DNA of 64,000 bases from Candidatus Amarolinea dominans (GCA_016719785.1 JADJYJ010000020.1:81982-145981), one strand, 5' to 3'. Shown: positions 1 through 10,400, counted from the stretch's first letter. The notes: generated by a model not told the origin, from the letters alone. A program made the numbers and translations.

Positions 1-2
1 GG

Positions 3-1772
3 CTGCTGACTCACGAACCGGGCGGGCGCCGGTCGCCCTTTGCCCTGCCCCTGCGTGTGCAAAACGTCATCGAGGCCCGCCTGGACCGCCTGAGCGATAG
101 CAGTCGCCAGTTGCTCGGCGTCGCGGCCGCGATGGGCCAGGCATTCAGCTTCAGCGTGCTGCAAGAGGTCAGCGAGCAGCCGGCCGCGGAGGTCATCAGC
201 AGCCTGGAAGCCTGGCTGCGCCGCGGCATCGTGCGCGAACGCACGGAGCCGGACGGTTTGGCCGCAGCCACGCCCCGCTACGATTTCAGCCATGCGCAGA
301 TTCGCACCGTGGCCTACAACGAGATGAACCGCGCGCGGCGCCGCTGGGTTCATCGCCGCGTGGCCGAAGTGCTGGCCGCGGCGCCTCTCGATCGTGACCT
401 GGCCGACGCCGCGACCCTGGCCTACCATTTCAGCCAGGGCGATGCGCCGCTCAAGGCGCTGCCCTACCTGATTGCCGCGGGTGAGCAGGCGCTGCGTGTG
501 CGTTCGTATGCCAGCGCCCGTGAGTTGGGCCTGCAGGCGGTGGGCCTGCTGCAACACGCGGCGCCGGCTGAACAGGGCGCCACCCGTATTGATCTCAATC
601 TGCAGCTCGCGACCGCGTACAGCTTCACGCATGAGCTGGCGCACGCGCAGACGATCCTGGCGGAGACGGAGCGCCTGGCCGCGGCCCTGGACGATCAGCC
701 GCGCCTGGGCAAGGTCTATCAGCGCACCGCGCAGGTTTTTTGGCTGCAAGGACAGCCCGCCCTGGCGGCCGAATATGCGCGGCGTGGTCAACGCACGGCC
801 GATGCCACCGGCGACCCGGAGTTGCGGACCGCATCGCTGCGCATGTTGGCGCGCGCGGCCATTGCCACTGGCGCCTTCGATGATGCCATCGTCTATCTCA
901 AGCACTACCTGGAGTTGGCGCAGCCGCCGGCCGCTCATCCGGAGATGGCGATCGTTTTCGGTTATCTGGGCGTGGCCTGGGCGCGCGTGGGTAGTTGGAA
1001 CCGGGCCGAGCAGGAATGCCAGCACGGCGTGACCCTGGCCGAGGTCAGCGGCCACAGCACCACCCTCATCGTGGCCCGCATGCAGCTCGCGTTCGTGCTG
1101 GCCGCGCGGCGCGACTACGCCGGCTGCCTGGCCACCCTGCGCCCAATCCTGTCTGCCTGCGAGGAGACCGGTCTCTCGCCCCACTGCTTCATGGTGGCAA
1201 ACCTGTGGGGACGGGCCACCTGTGCGCTCGACGGGCTGGAGGCCGGTCAGCCCTATCTGGCGCGGGCGCTGGCCTGGGCCACAGAGACCGGCTACCGCGT
1301 GCTTTACTACTTTTCGCACCTCTTCCTGGCCGAAGCTCACCTGGCTGCAGGGCAGGCCGCCGCGGCCAGCGCCTGGGCGCAGCAGGCGCTCGACCTGGCG
1401 CGCGCGGCCGGCGATCGCTGGGCGGCCGGGGTGGCGCTGCGCCTGCTGGGCGATGCCCTGGCCCGCCAACCCGCGCCCGATTGGCCGGCCGTGGAACAGG
1501 CGCTCATCGCCAGCCTGGACCTGCTGCGCCAGATTCGCGCCCGGCCTGACCTGGCCCGCACCTACCTCAGCCTGCGGCGCCTCTACGACCGCACCGGGCA
1601 GATGGCCTGGGCCGTGGACTGCCACTTCCGCGCGACCAGCATCTTCGACGAACTGGGCATGAGCGATGAACTGCGCGACACGCAGGGCGTCGCCGTGCAG
1701 ATCGGCCGCCCGGCCGCCGTCATTCCCGACGTGCCCCTGCAAGGTCCGCACGCCGGTCTGGGCGCCGCGTAA
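3..1772 (+). CDS. 5'-truncated ATPase/TPR signalling regulator (BTAD/LuxR-type C-terminal part)
   Basis: The reading frame is open to the window edge, so the start lies outside; a GTG at 57 is only the first internal start codon. The visible protein begins in the winged-helix region that follows an AAA-type NTPase (NVIEARLDRLS, then LLGVAAAMGQAFSF) and continues as helical TPR-like repeats to the end. The same order, including a DFSHAQIRTVAYNEM-like segment, occurs in the complete regulator at 7438, which suggests a paralogue with an N-terminal DNA-binding or BTAD domain and a P-loop ATPase. It would be a cytosolic signal-responsive transcription regulator; the ligand is not deducible. Confidence 0.75.
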   Translation: MLTHEPGGRRSPFALPLRVQNVIEARLDRLSDSSRQLLGVAAAMGQAFSFSVLQEVSEQPAAEVISSLEAWLRRGIVRERTEPDGLAAATPRYDFSHAQIRTVAYNEMNRARRRWVHRRVAEVLAAAPLDRDLADAATLAYHFSQGDAPLKALPYLIAAGEQALRVRSYASARELGLQAVGLLQHAAPAEQGATRIDLNLQLATAYSFTHELAHAQTILAETERLAAALDDQPRLGKVYQRTAQVFWLQGQPALAAEYARRGQRTADATGDPELRTASLRMLARAAIATGAFDDAIVYLKHYLELAQPPAAHPEMAIVFGYLGVAWARVGSWNRAEQECQHGVTLAEVSGHSTTLIVARMQLAFVLAARRDYAGCLATLRPILSACEETGLSPHCFMVANLWGRATCALDGLEAGQPYLARALAWATETGYRVLYYFSHLFLAEAHLAAGQAAAASAWAQQALDLARAAGDRWAAGVALRLLGDALARQPAPDWPAVEQALIASLDLLRQIRARPDLARTYLSLRRLYDRTGQMAWAVDCHFRATSIFDELGMSDELRDTQGVAVQIGRPAAVIPDVPLQGPHAGLGAA

Positions 1773-1783
1773 TGCTGCAGGCC

Positions 1784-1815
1784 GATTGGACAGGATGAAC
1801 AGGATGTACAGGATT
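1784..1815. repeat. Short ACAGGAT-type intergenic repeat
   Basis: GGACAGGATGAACAGGATG followed by TACAGGATTC forms three imperfect ACAGGAT units just downstream of the preceding stop codon. No coding potential is visible. It resembles short interspersed intergenic repeats common in Chloroflexota. Confidence 0.4.
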
Positions 1816-1853
1816 CTTGCTCTGTGGGGTTATTTTTGTCACAACGCGGGCAA

Positions 1854-1889
1854 TTCGGGAACCGCTGTTGATCCATGCTATAATACGAG
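1854..1889 (+). promoter_or_regulatory. Conserved promoter module, copy 1
   Basis: A 36-bp segment that recurs with 35/36 identity at 7345-7380. It contains GGGAAC, a 16-nt spacer and a perfect TATAAT at 1879-1884, about 92 nt before the ATG of the AAA_35 ATPase gene. GGGAAC resembles a GGAAC-type -35 element while the -10 is housekeeping-like. The conservation extends across the spacer, which suggests an operator overlapping the promoter. Confidence 0.6.
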
Positions 1890-1976
1890 CCATGTCGAGG
1901 ACGGCATGGTGCGGGTCGGGCATCGTGACCGGACCTCGTATCAAGCCCTTTCAGAACAGGGATCGGAGGTCTTGCC

Positions 1977-3575
1977 ATGCGTTTCTTCAACACCGCCGGG
2001 CCGGTCAACTGCGCGGATCATTATTGCCTGCCGCCGCTCGGCCGGGTGAACTTGCATGAGATTTTGACCCTGATCGCCCAGAAAAAATACTTCGTGCTGC
2101 ACGCGCCGCGGCAAGTGGGCAAGACGAGCCTGCTGCTGGCCTTGCGCGATCACCTCAACGCGACTGGCCGCTATCGCTGTCTCTATATCAACGTGGAGAG
2201 CGCCCAGGCCGCGCGCGAAGATGTGCGTGCAGCCATGCGCGTGATTCTCGCCGAACTCATGTTGTGGGAATCCATTACGCTGCAGGACCATTTCTTCCTG
2301 GACAACGCCAACGACATCCTCGCCCGTTACGGCGAGTTCTCCGTACTGGACGTTGCCTTGACCCTATGGGCTGGGCGCGAACCAGCGCGACCGGCCGTTC
2401 TGCTGATAGATGAAATTGACGCCCTGGTAGGTGACACCCTCATCTCGGTTCTGCGCCAATTACGCAGCGGCTACGCCAAGCGGCCGGCAGCATTTCCCCA
2501 AAGTGTCATCCTCTGCGGCGTGCGGGACGTGCGCGACTATCGCATCCACTCCGAACAGGAGAAAACCATCATCACGGGCGGCAGCGCCTTCAACATCAAG
2601 GCGGCTTCGCTCCGGCTGGGGGACTTCAGCCAGGCCGAAATGCAGACGCTCTACCAACAGCACACCACCGAGACAGGCCAGCCGTTCACGCCCGAGGCCC
2701 TGGCCCTGGCCTGGGACCTGACGCAGGGGCAGCCCTGGCTGGTCAACGCGCTGGGCTACGAAACCTGCTTTCAGGTGCCGGACACCCGTGACCGCGACCA
2801 GCCCATCACCGCGGAACTGATCCTCGAAGCCAAAGAGGCGATCATCTTACGCAGGGAAACGCACCTGGACCAGTTGACCGACAAACTCAAGGAACCACGC
2901 GTGCGCCGCGTGATCGAACCGATCCTGGTTGGTGAGGTGTTCGGAAAACAGTTTCGCGCTGACGACGTGCAGTACGTGGTTGACTTGGGCCTGGTTCGGC
3001 AGGACCGGACGGGGGCGCTGCAATTAGCCAACCGCATCTACCAGGAAGTGATTCCCCGCGAGCTGACCTGGGATGCCCAGACCGGCATGACCCTCGTTGC
3101 AGCCTGGTATATCCTGCCGGATGGTCGTTTGGAGGTTGACAAGCTGATCGCTGCGTTTCAATCTTTTTTCCGCGAGCACTCCGAGCATTGGGTGGAGCGC
3201 TTCGACTACAAGGAAGCGGGGCCGCAGCTCCTGCTGCAAGCCTTCCTGCAGCGCATTGTCAATGGCGGCGGCCGCATCGAGCGGGAGTACGGGTTGGGGC
3301 ATGGCCGCACCGATCTGCTGATCCTATGGCCTTACGGGGAAGCCGAACCAAGACCGGTGCAGAAGGTAGTCGTCGAAACCAAGCTGCGTCACAAGTCGTT
3401 GGAAACAACCATCGCTGAAGGATCACAGCAGACGTGGGAATACATGGATCGCTGCGCCGCGGAAGCCGGACACCTGGTCATTTTCGATCGCGACTCTAGC
3501 CGGACGTGGGACGAGAAGATCTTCCGGCGCATCGAACGGTACCAGGACCGACCGATCACCGTGTGGGGGATGTAG
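1977..3575 (+). CDS. AAA_35-type ATPase with C-terminal PD-(D/E)XK nuclease domain
   Basis: A 532-aa protein. Residues 1-60 carry the family N terminus (FFNTAGPV) and a Walker A motif APRQVGKTS with the lysine near residue 49. VLLIDEIDAL near 145 is Walker B. After the ATPase and a winged-helix-like middle, the C terminus (about 440-500) has GRTDLLI followed by VVVETKLR, the D...ExK layout of PD-(D/E)XK nucleases, as in DUF1703-type ATPase-nuclease proteins. It lies tail to tail with the restriction-modification gene at 3614, 38 bp apart. The minus-strand gene at 11667 is a paralogue that lacks the nuclease part. A mobile-element control or defence role is inferred, not shown. Confidence 0.8.
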   Translation: MRFFNTAGPVNCADHYCLPPLGRVNLHEILTLIAQKKYFVLHAPRQVGKTSLLLALRDHLNATGRYRCLYINVESAQAAREDVRAAMRVILAELMLWESITLQDHFFLDNANDILARYGEFSVLDVALTLWAGREPARPAVLLIDEIDALVGDTLISVLRQLRSGYAKRPAAFPQSVILCGVRDVRDYRIHSEQEKTIITGGSAFNIKAASLRLGDFSQAEMQTLYQQHTTETGQPFTPEALALAWDLTQGQPWLVNALGYETCFQVPDTRDRDQPITAELILEAKEAIILRRETHLDQLTDKLKEPRVRRVIEPILVGEVFGKQFRADDVQYVVDLGLVRQDRTGALQLANRIYQEVIPRELTWDAQTGMTLVAAWYILPDGRLEVDKLIAAFQSFFREHSEHWVERFDYKEAGPQLLLQAFLQRIVNGGGRIEREYGLGHGRTDLLILWPYGEAEPRPVQKVVVETKLRHKSLETTIAEGSQQTWEYMDRCAAEAGHLVIFDRDSSRTWDEKIFRRIERYQDRPITVWGM

Positions 3576-3581
3576 AATCGT

Positions 3582-3661
3582 ATTCGCGGCCTTCGCGCTT
3601 CGCGACCTTCGCGTCACTTCGCGCCTTCGTGTTCCAACCCCTTCGCGCCTTCCTGTTCCAC
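3582..3661. repeat. CTTCGCG-rich repeat invading a gene terminus
   Basis: Six or more copies of TTCGCG or CTTCGCG lie between two convergent genes. The repeat continues into the last codons of the minus-strand restriction gene, whose C terminus reads as a duplicated EGAK(GLEH)EGAK motif. A related CTTCGCG-rich palindrome lies at 59726-59850. Confidence 0.55.
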
Positions 3662-6556
3662 CACCGCGATTTCCGCGTCCGTCAACCCGTACAGCTCATA
3701 CACCAGCGCATCAATCTGGCGGTCGGTCGCCTCGATCCGCCGCTGCAACGCCGCCTTCTCGTGCGGGATGCCTTCGGCAGCCAGCCGCTTGTGCAGATCG
3801 AGCATCTGCGTGACCAGGCTGATCATCCGGTCGTGCCGTGCCGCGTCCGCGGGGTCGGTGAAGTTGATGGTGCGGATGGGGAGTTGCTTCAGCTTGGAGA
3901 GTTTGACTTGTGCGAAGACGCGCCCTGTCTCTTGAACGGTTCTTTCGTAAAGCCATTCAAAATAGCGAGAATTGAGAACGCCCAGGAAATACTCAATACG
4001 ATAATCGGATTTGTCCGATGGCACAATTGCTATGATGCTTCGGCCAAACCATACTCCTTGGTAATCAATTGTCGCAATTATGCGATCCGCTGTCTGTCGT
4101 AGAAGGATTTTGGGTGTCGCGTTGTACACCTTCTGGCCCAAATGGACAACTTCGTTATCGCGAACAAACCGTTGATAATATGGGCGACAAAATCTGCTGG
4201 TGGCTTCAGCGATCCAGTACCGGTTGATGTCCGTTCCCTTCCAGAACATCTTGTCATCATCCTTCTGTCGCTCCCCCTCGTACAATAACCGGTTGGCAAG
4301 ATCGCTTTTCCCCTTCTCTCGCATACCAACGCTCACACGCTGGTAGTTGATACCGGCGTCCTTACACGCTAGATACTGAAAATCACCTAACGCTATGGCT
4401 GGGACTCTTGTATCTTGGGGAACTGCTCGAAACTCCAAATCAGCATTCTCTTGAAAACTCCGCTGCTCATAAGCGCCTCCTTGAAATTTTTTGCGTGTCA
4501 ACACTTCAACTCTGTCAAACTTCGCTAGTCTAGCGACATCAATGATGAGAGTCTGATGGTCGGTGGCTGCGTGATTCTTCTCCACCACATAGATGCATGA
4601 TGGAGCAACGACTCCCTCAAAGACATCCTCCCCCAGGTCTACCAGAGCCACAATCTTGTGCTGCAACATCAGAGAGCGAACATCCTTCAAGCGTCTCTGC
4701 CTCAGAAGTGTATTTGGAATGATCATCGATATCAATCCTCCAGTGCGTGCCAACTGAAGGCCGCGATCGACGAACAATTTATAACTATCCGTGTGTTCTT
4801 TTGTAGTTGCAGGATACCGAGTGTGGAAGTAGTCCAGTTCTCGGTCAATGTCACCACCCCAAGGTGGATTCCCGATCACCGCATCGAACCCGCCAGCGGT
4901 CATCACCTCCGGGAACTCCTTCTTCCAGTCGAACGCGTTCACCCGCCGCGCGGTCTCATCGTCCGGCAGATCCAGCTTGCCATCGTAAAACTCCGGGCCG
5001 ATCAGCGAGTTGCCGCACTTGATGTTGCGGCCCAGGTCGGGCAGCACGCGCTCCACGCCCAGCGATAGCTGGCCGGCCACCCCTTCGCCCTCCAGCACTT
5101 TCAGCAGCAGCGAGAGCTTGGTCACCTCCACGGCCTGCGGGTCAATATCAACACCGTAGAGGTGGTCCATCAGGATGCGTTTGCGCTCCTCGATGGTCAG
5201 CCGGGTTGCGCCGCCGCTCACTCGCTCCAGCGCAGGGCGCTTGCCCTTCAGCCAGCGCTCAGGCTCTTCGAGGTAATAGGCGAGGTGCCAGTCCAACAGG
5301 TATTGGTACGCGCCCAGCAGGAACGATCCCGATCCACAGGCAATATCCGCGACGCGTGGGAGCGACCCTGGCGACCGCCCATGGGCAGGGGTCTTCCCCT
5401 CCAGCAGGGGGCCAACCGTCTGACGCACAATGTAGTCCACGATGTAGGTGGGCGTGTAGTAGACGCCGCCCGCCTTGCGCACCTCCGGTTTCTCCTCGAT
5501 CTTGACCTGCCGGCCGGGGGTGAGGCGGATCACCTTGCCCAGGAAGCGCTCGTAGACGTGGCCCAGGATGTCGGCTGGCAGCACCGAAAACTCGTAGGGA
5601 CTTTGCGGGTAGTAGAGGTGCTCGATGATGTCTTTGAGCACCCTGTCATCAATCTCCAGACCCGGGGTGAGGGTGTCGGGCGCTTCGGCACGACCCCGCT
5701 CCTCGCTGAAATGGAACAGCCCGGAGTTGTAGCGCAGGTCCGCGCGACGGAAGAGCTCCCCCAAGCGCGCGTAGGTGTGGCCGCCGTTGAGCAGCGCGCG
5801 CAGCTGCTCGTACGTCTCCAGGTTGCGCGCCTCGCAGATGCGCAGGAAGACGATGCGGTCTATGGTCTGCTGCACGGCCCAGTTGACGTCGTGGCCGCGC
5901 AGATGAGGGTTGCGCAGCACCAGGTTGCGCGCCAGCAGCTCGCGCCAGCGCTCGATCTCGGCCAGGAACTCGTCGTCCACTTCGGCGGTGCCGCGCTTGC
6001 CGGCCTTCGCCACGGCGAACCTGTCGAGCGCGCCCTGCCACACCGCAGCCTTGCTGAAGATGCCCGCGATCTCATCCCAGCGCGCGACGTAGTCCGTGAA
6101 ATTCAGCAGCAGAATGCGGCCCGTCGCGGCTTTGTCGCTTTTGTCGGGTCGCATGCGACAGTCGTAGACCGAAAACTCCTCGAAATCGGTCAGGATGGAG
6201 AGCGGCAGCTTGGCGCTCCACGCGTAGCGGCGTAGTTGATAGGCTGGCTCGATGTCGTGCTTGATGTTTACCGAGGGTTTCTTGGCTTCGACGAAGAACT
6301 TGCGTTCCTTGCCGATGCGGAAAGAGTAGTCGGGCGCCTTGGTGGCGTCACCTACGAGCACCTTGTCCTCATGCACCACCTCCTTGTACTGCTCCGCGAA
6401 GCCCTGGGTGTTGTTGACATCCCAGCCCAGTGCGGCGAAGAAGGGGTCAATGAACTGGTGGCGGACCGCGGCCTCGCTGAAGGAAGGTGCGCAGTACTGG
6501 TCGTAGTTGCGCTGGAAGAGCTCGACGAGCTGGACAATCTCGGCAGGAGCGGGCAT
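3614..6556 (-). CDS. Type IIG restriction-modification enzyme (Eco57I-like, fused nuclease-methyltransferase-specificity)
   Basis: A 980-aa single-chain enzyme. Residues 76-92 carry PDYSF...FFVEAKK, the D-(E-x-K) nuclease centre. Near residue 405 ADIACGSGSFLLGAY is the SAM-binding motif I, and near residue 560 FDAVIGNPPWGG is the catalytic motif IV (NPPW) of an adenine-N6 methyltransferase. The C-terminal third resembles TaqI-like target-recognition domains. It would methylate and cut DNA next to an asymmetric site, acting in the cytoplasm without a separate S or R subunit. No stop or frameshift is seen, so it appears intact. The last 17 or so residues are encoded by the CTTCGCG repeat. The recognition sequence cannot be read from sequence. 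Confidence 0.88.
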   Translation of the reverse strand: MPAPAEIVQLVELFQRNYDQYCAPSFSEAAVRHQFIDPFFAALGWDVNNTQGFAEQYKEVVHEDKVLVGDATKAPDYSFRIGKERKFFVEAKKPSVNIKHDIEPAYQLRRYAWSAKLPLSILTDFEEFSVYDCRMRPDKSDKAATGRILLLNFTDYVARWDEIAGIFSKAAVWQGALDRFAVAKAGKRGTAEVDDEFLAEIERWRELLARNLVLRNPHLRGHDVNWAVQQTIDRIVFLRICEARNLETYEQLRALLNGGHTYARLGELFRRADLRYNSGLFHFSEERGRAEAPDTLTPGLEIDDRVLKDIIEHLYYPQSPYEFSVLPADILGHVYERFLGKVIRLTPGRQVKIEEKPEVRKAGGVYYTPTYIVDYIVRQTVGPLLEGKTPAHGRSPGSLPRVADIACGSGSFLLGAYQYLLDWHLAYYLEEPERWLKGKRPALERVSGGATRLTIEERKRILMDHLYGVDIDPQAVEVTKLSLLLKVLEGEGVAGQLSLGVERVLPDLGRNIKCGNSLIGPEFYDGKLDLPDDETARRVNAFDWKKEFPEVMTAGGFDAVIGNPPWGGDIDRELDYFHTRYPATTKEHTDSYKLFVDRGLQLARTGGLISMIIPNTLLRQRRLKDVRSLMLQHKIVALVDLGEDVFEGVVAPSCIYVVEKNHAATDHQTLIIDVARLAKFDRVEVLTRKKFQGGAYEQRSFQENADLEFRAVPQDTRVPAIALGDFQYLACKDAGINYQRVSVGMREKGKSDLANRLLYEGERQKDDDKMFWKGTDINRYWIAEATSRFCRPYYQRFVRDNEVVHLGQKVYNATPKILLRQTADRIIATIDYQGVWFGRSIIAIVPSDKSDYRIEYFLGVLNSRYFEWLYERTVQETGRVFAQVKLSKLKQLPIRTINFTDPADAARHDRMISLVTQMLDLHKRLAAEGIPHEKAALQRRIEATDRQIDALVYELYGLTDAEIAVVEQEGAKGLEHEGAK

Positions 6557-6706
6557 GGGCGCCTCACGGTGATATGGTGGTTAGCGGCAGCGTGCTGCCT
6601 CAGATTGTGGCACAGGCGGGCGGGCCGGCCAAAAGCGGCCTGACACCCAAGGTTTGAGCCCGTGTCATAGCCGGTTTGGCCCAGGCGCAAGCTCTTGTGG
6701 CCGGCC

Positions 6707-6844
6707 CTAAACCAGTATCTTTCGCAATTTCTGCCCCCACCCGCCCAACACGTCGTGGTCCTCCAGCGCAGCGGTAAGGTATTCAGCCATGGTTTCCTCA
6801 TCGTCGAGATAATCGGCTGCATCGAACAAGGCAAATCTGGTCAT
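6707..6844 (-). pseudogene. Truncated HigA-type antitoxin of the HigB-like pair
   Basis: The ATG lies 3 nt after the toxin stop codon. The 45-residue product starts MTRFALFDAADYLDDEET and continues AEYLTAALED, the N-terminal signature of addiction-module antidote proteins of about 95-100 aa. The frame then diverges (HDVLGGWGQKL) and stops at TAG, so the helix-turn-helix DNA-binding half is missing. The toxin partner is intact. The remnant may still bind toxin but should not repress transcription. Confidence 0.65.
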
Positions 6845-6847
6845 GGT

Positions 6848-7147
6848 TTACTCCTCATGCAAAGCCCGCGCCATCTCAAGTGCTCGTTTGATATCCCGCT
6901 TTTGGGAAGACTTGTCACCGGCCAGAAGAAGTAGATAGATCACCTCTCCGCGACGAGTGTAATAGACTCGATAGCCCGGTCCGGCATGGATACGCATTTC
7001 CGAAACGCCTGCACCAACCGGTTCGCAGTCGCCGAAGTTTCCGTGCTCGGCAGATCGAATACGACGAAGAATACGGGCGCGCCCCACCTTGTCTTTCAAG
7101 GCAGCCAACCAGGCATCGAATTCCGCAGAGCGCAGGAAGATGTTCAT
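6848..7147 (-). CDS. HigB/RelE-superfamily toxin (phage Gp49-like)
   Basis: A 99-aa protein starting MNIFLRSAEFDAWLAALKD, with RARILRRIRSAEHGNFGD, EMRIHAGPGYRVYYT and LLLAGDKSSQKRDIKRALE, the full pattern of the PF05973 toxin family. Such toxins are ribosome-dependent mRNA interferases. The frame extends upstream to 7294, but the ATG at 7147 matches the family start. The antitoxin gene follows in the usual toxin-first order for this family. Confidence 0.85.
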   Translation of the reverse strand: MNIFLRSAEFDAWLAALKDKVGRARILRRIRSAEHGNFGDCEPVGAGVSEMRIHAGPGYRVYYTRRGEVIYLLLLAGDKSSQKRDIKRALEMARALHEE

Positions 7148-7344
7148 GGCCCACAGTATAACTGCGCCATTGTTTTTGCGCAACTGGATGTGATGGTGTC
7201 GAGCCAGCCGGCCTCCAACGGCCTCTGTGCAAAGTGGGAAGGACAGCCGATCTCGATGGTCTGGCCGCGCAACTTTGTACTCTGCACTTTGCACTCCGCC
7301 AGACCAGGCTGCATTTCGATCATGCGCGCACGACCGATGGCGGT

Positions 7345-7380
7345 TTCGGGAACCGCTGTTGATCTATGCTATAATACGAG
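7345..7380 (+). promoter_or_regulatory. Conserved promoter module, copy 2
   Basis: Near-identical (35/36) to 1854-1889: GGGAAC at 7348-7353, a 16-nt spacer and TATAAT at 7370-7375, ending 62 nt before the ATG of the BTAD-ATPase-solute-binding fusion. The flanking DNA is unrelated between copies, so selection or a mobile promoter cassette is implied. Confidence 0.6.
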
Positions 7381-7437
7381 TGGTCCTTTCGACCGTGGGA
7401 TTACACCCGCTGCGGCAACATCAAGGAAGCTCTGCAC

Positions 7438-10400
7438 ATGAACCCCGCTGGGGCACTGCACATCCACCTCCTGGGATACTTCTCCCTGACCTGCGACGCA
7501 CAGCCGCTGACCGCGTTCGATCAGCCGCGGCTGCAGGCGCTGACCGCTTTCCTCGTCTTGCGATCCGGCGTTCCCCAAGAACGCCAGCAGATGGCCTGCC
7601 ACTTCTGGCCCGACACCACCGATGCCCAGGCCCGCTCGAACCTGCGCACCCTGCTCCATCGCCTGCGCGGGGCTTTACCCGATGCCGATCGCTTTCTCCG
7701 CTTCGACCAACACCATGTCGAATGGCGCGGCGACGGGCCGTTTCACCTGGACGCGGCCGATTTCGAGGCCGCGCTGGGGGCCGCCCACGACAGCAAGGCG
7801 CTGCAGGCCGCCGTGGACCTCTACAGCGGCGATCTGCTGCCCACCTGCTACGATGAGTGGATCATGCGGCCGCGCGAACGGCTGCGCCAGATGTTCCTGC
7901 AGAGCCTGCAGCGCCTGGCTGCTGCATACGAAGCCGGGCGCCAGTTCGACCCGGCGCTGCGCTGCGCCGAGCGCCTGCTGACCGCCGACCCGGTGATGGA
8001 GGCCAACCACCGCCGCCTGATGCACCTGCACCTCGCGAACAACGACCGCGCCGCAGCCCTGCACGCCTATCACCGCTGCGCCGCGCTGCTGCGCCGGGAA
8101 TTGAACGTTGATCCCCATCCCCGCACCCAGGCGCTCTACCAGCGCGTGCTCGAGCAGGCCGCAGGCGACCCTGACCAGGACACTGCGCCCCTGCCTTCCC
8201 TGTCCCCGCTCAGCACACCGCGCCTGGTGGGGCGCCAGGCCGAATGGGCGCAGTTGCTGGAACGCTGGCAGGCGGCCGCGGCCGGCAGCCCCGGCCTGGT
8301 CCTGCTCAGCGGCGAGGCTGGCGTGGGAACCACGCGGCTGGCCGAAGAGCTGGTCGCCTGGCTGTGGCGGCGAGGCCGTGATGTGGCCGTGGCCCGCTGC
8401 GACCCGTCCGTTCAACCGCTGCCCTTCGCACCCGTCGCTGCCTGGCTGCGCAGCCCGTGCCTGCAAGCCCGCCTGTCTGCCCTGGATGACGGCCGCCTGG
8501 CCGAGATTGCCCGCCTGCTGCCGGAGGTGCTGACGTCGCGGCCCGGCCTGACCGCACCCGGCCCGCTGCTCGAGGCCTGGCAGCGCCGGCGCTTCTTCGA
8601 AGCCCTGGCCGCGCCGCTGCTCAACCCGCCGCGGCCGCTGCTCCTCCTGGCCGATGACCTGCACCTGGGCGATGAACAGACCCTGGCCTGGCTGCATTAC
8701 CTGCTCAGCCAGGCCGGACGCGCGCCGCTGCTCGTGCTGGGCACGGTGCGCCGCGAGGAGATTCAGGCCGACCATCCCCTGCACGACCTGCGCCGCCGCT
8801 TGCAGGCGTCTGGCCGTTGGCTCGAGCTGACCCTGGCGCCGCTCAACGTGCATGAATGCGGCGAGCTGGCCGCCCAACTGGCCGGCCGACCGCTGACGCC
8901 GTGCGAGATTCGCCACCTCCATCACGACAGCGAGGGCAACCCCCTGTTCCTGGTCGAGACCGTGCGCGCCGGTTCGATGACCGCGCCCGGCGCGCAGCCC
9001 AACCCCGATCCTGACCCCGCCGGGCCGCTCTGCCCGCTCTGCCCGCTGCACATCCGCCAGCCGCTCAAGGTACAGGCGGTGCTCGAACAGCGCCTGGCGC
9101 AGCTCTCCGCGGCCGGCCGCAGCCTGGCCCAGGTTGCCGCGGTGCTGGGCCGCCAGTGTACCCTGGACGCTTTGCGTCGCGTCAGCGGCCTGGACGAAGC
9201 CGGCCTGCTGACGACGCTGGACGAGTTGTGGCGCCGGGGCATCGTGCGCCAGCAGGGCGCGGACGGTTACGATTTCAGCCATGACAAGCTGCGCGCCGCG
9301 GCCTACACGCAGTTGAGCGCGCCCCAACGCCGGCTGCTGCATCGCCGCGCCGGCCAGGCGCTGCAAGAGGCAGCGCCTGCGCCGGTCAACCGCGCGGCGC
9401 AGGCGGCGCATCATTTCGAGGAGGCCGGCGAGGCCGCGGCCGCCGTGACCTGGTGGCTGCAGGCTGGCGATGAAGCGCGCAGCGTCGCGGCCGTGCTCGA
9501 AGCGGATGCCTGCTATCGTCGCGCCGCGGCTCTCCTGCACGCGCAGGGCAACGCGGCCGGCGCGGGTCAGGCCATGCTCCGGCTCGGCCAGACCCATCAC
9601 GCCGCCTTCGATTTCAGCGCGGCCAGCGCGGCCTACGCGACCGGCTTTGGCCTGCTGGCGCAGCAGCCGGCCTGGTCGGCGGTCGCCGCGCCGCACGCCG
9701 CCCTGCACCTGGCGCGGCTGATCCCGCAAACGCTCGATCCCGCGGCCGACGATGGCCGCGACGCCTGGCTGATTGACCAGCTCTTCTGCGGCCTGGTGGC
9801 CGAAGGCCCGGACATGACCATCGTGCCCGATATCGCGGCCGACTGGCAGGTCGAGGCAGCCGGCCGCGTCTACACGTTCCGCCTGCGGCGTGATGTCGCC
9901 TGGTCCGACGGCGCGCCGGTCACCGCGGCCGATTTTGCGTTTGCCTGGCGCCGCGCCCTCGATCCGGCTACGGCCGCGCCTTTTGCGCGCCTGTTGGGCG
10001 ACATCGCCGGCGCGGCGGCCCTGCTGGCCGGGGAGACCATCCAATCGGATCAGCTCGGCGTGCAGGTCCTGGACCCCTTCACGCTGCGCGTCACCCTGGC
10101 CGAGCCGGTCAACAGCTTTCTCTACGTGCTGGCGCACCGCGTCGCCTTTGCCGTGCCGCGTCACGCGCTGGCGCAGCATGGCCGCGCCTGGAGCGCGCCC
10201 GCGCACCTGGTGAGCAACGGCCCGTTTCGCCTGGCCGCCTGGCAGCAAGGCAAAGCCCTGACTCTGGAACGCAACGCTGATTATCATGCGCCCGCGACGG
10301 GTCGGTTGGCGGGCAACGTGGGGCGGGTGGAGGTGACGCTGCTGACCGATTGGGAGGAGCAGGCGCCGTTGTACGAGGCCGGTCAGTTGGACGTGCTGGC

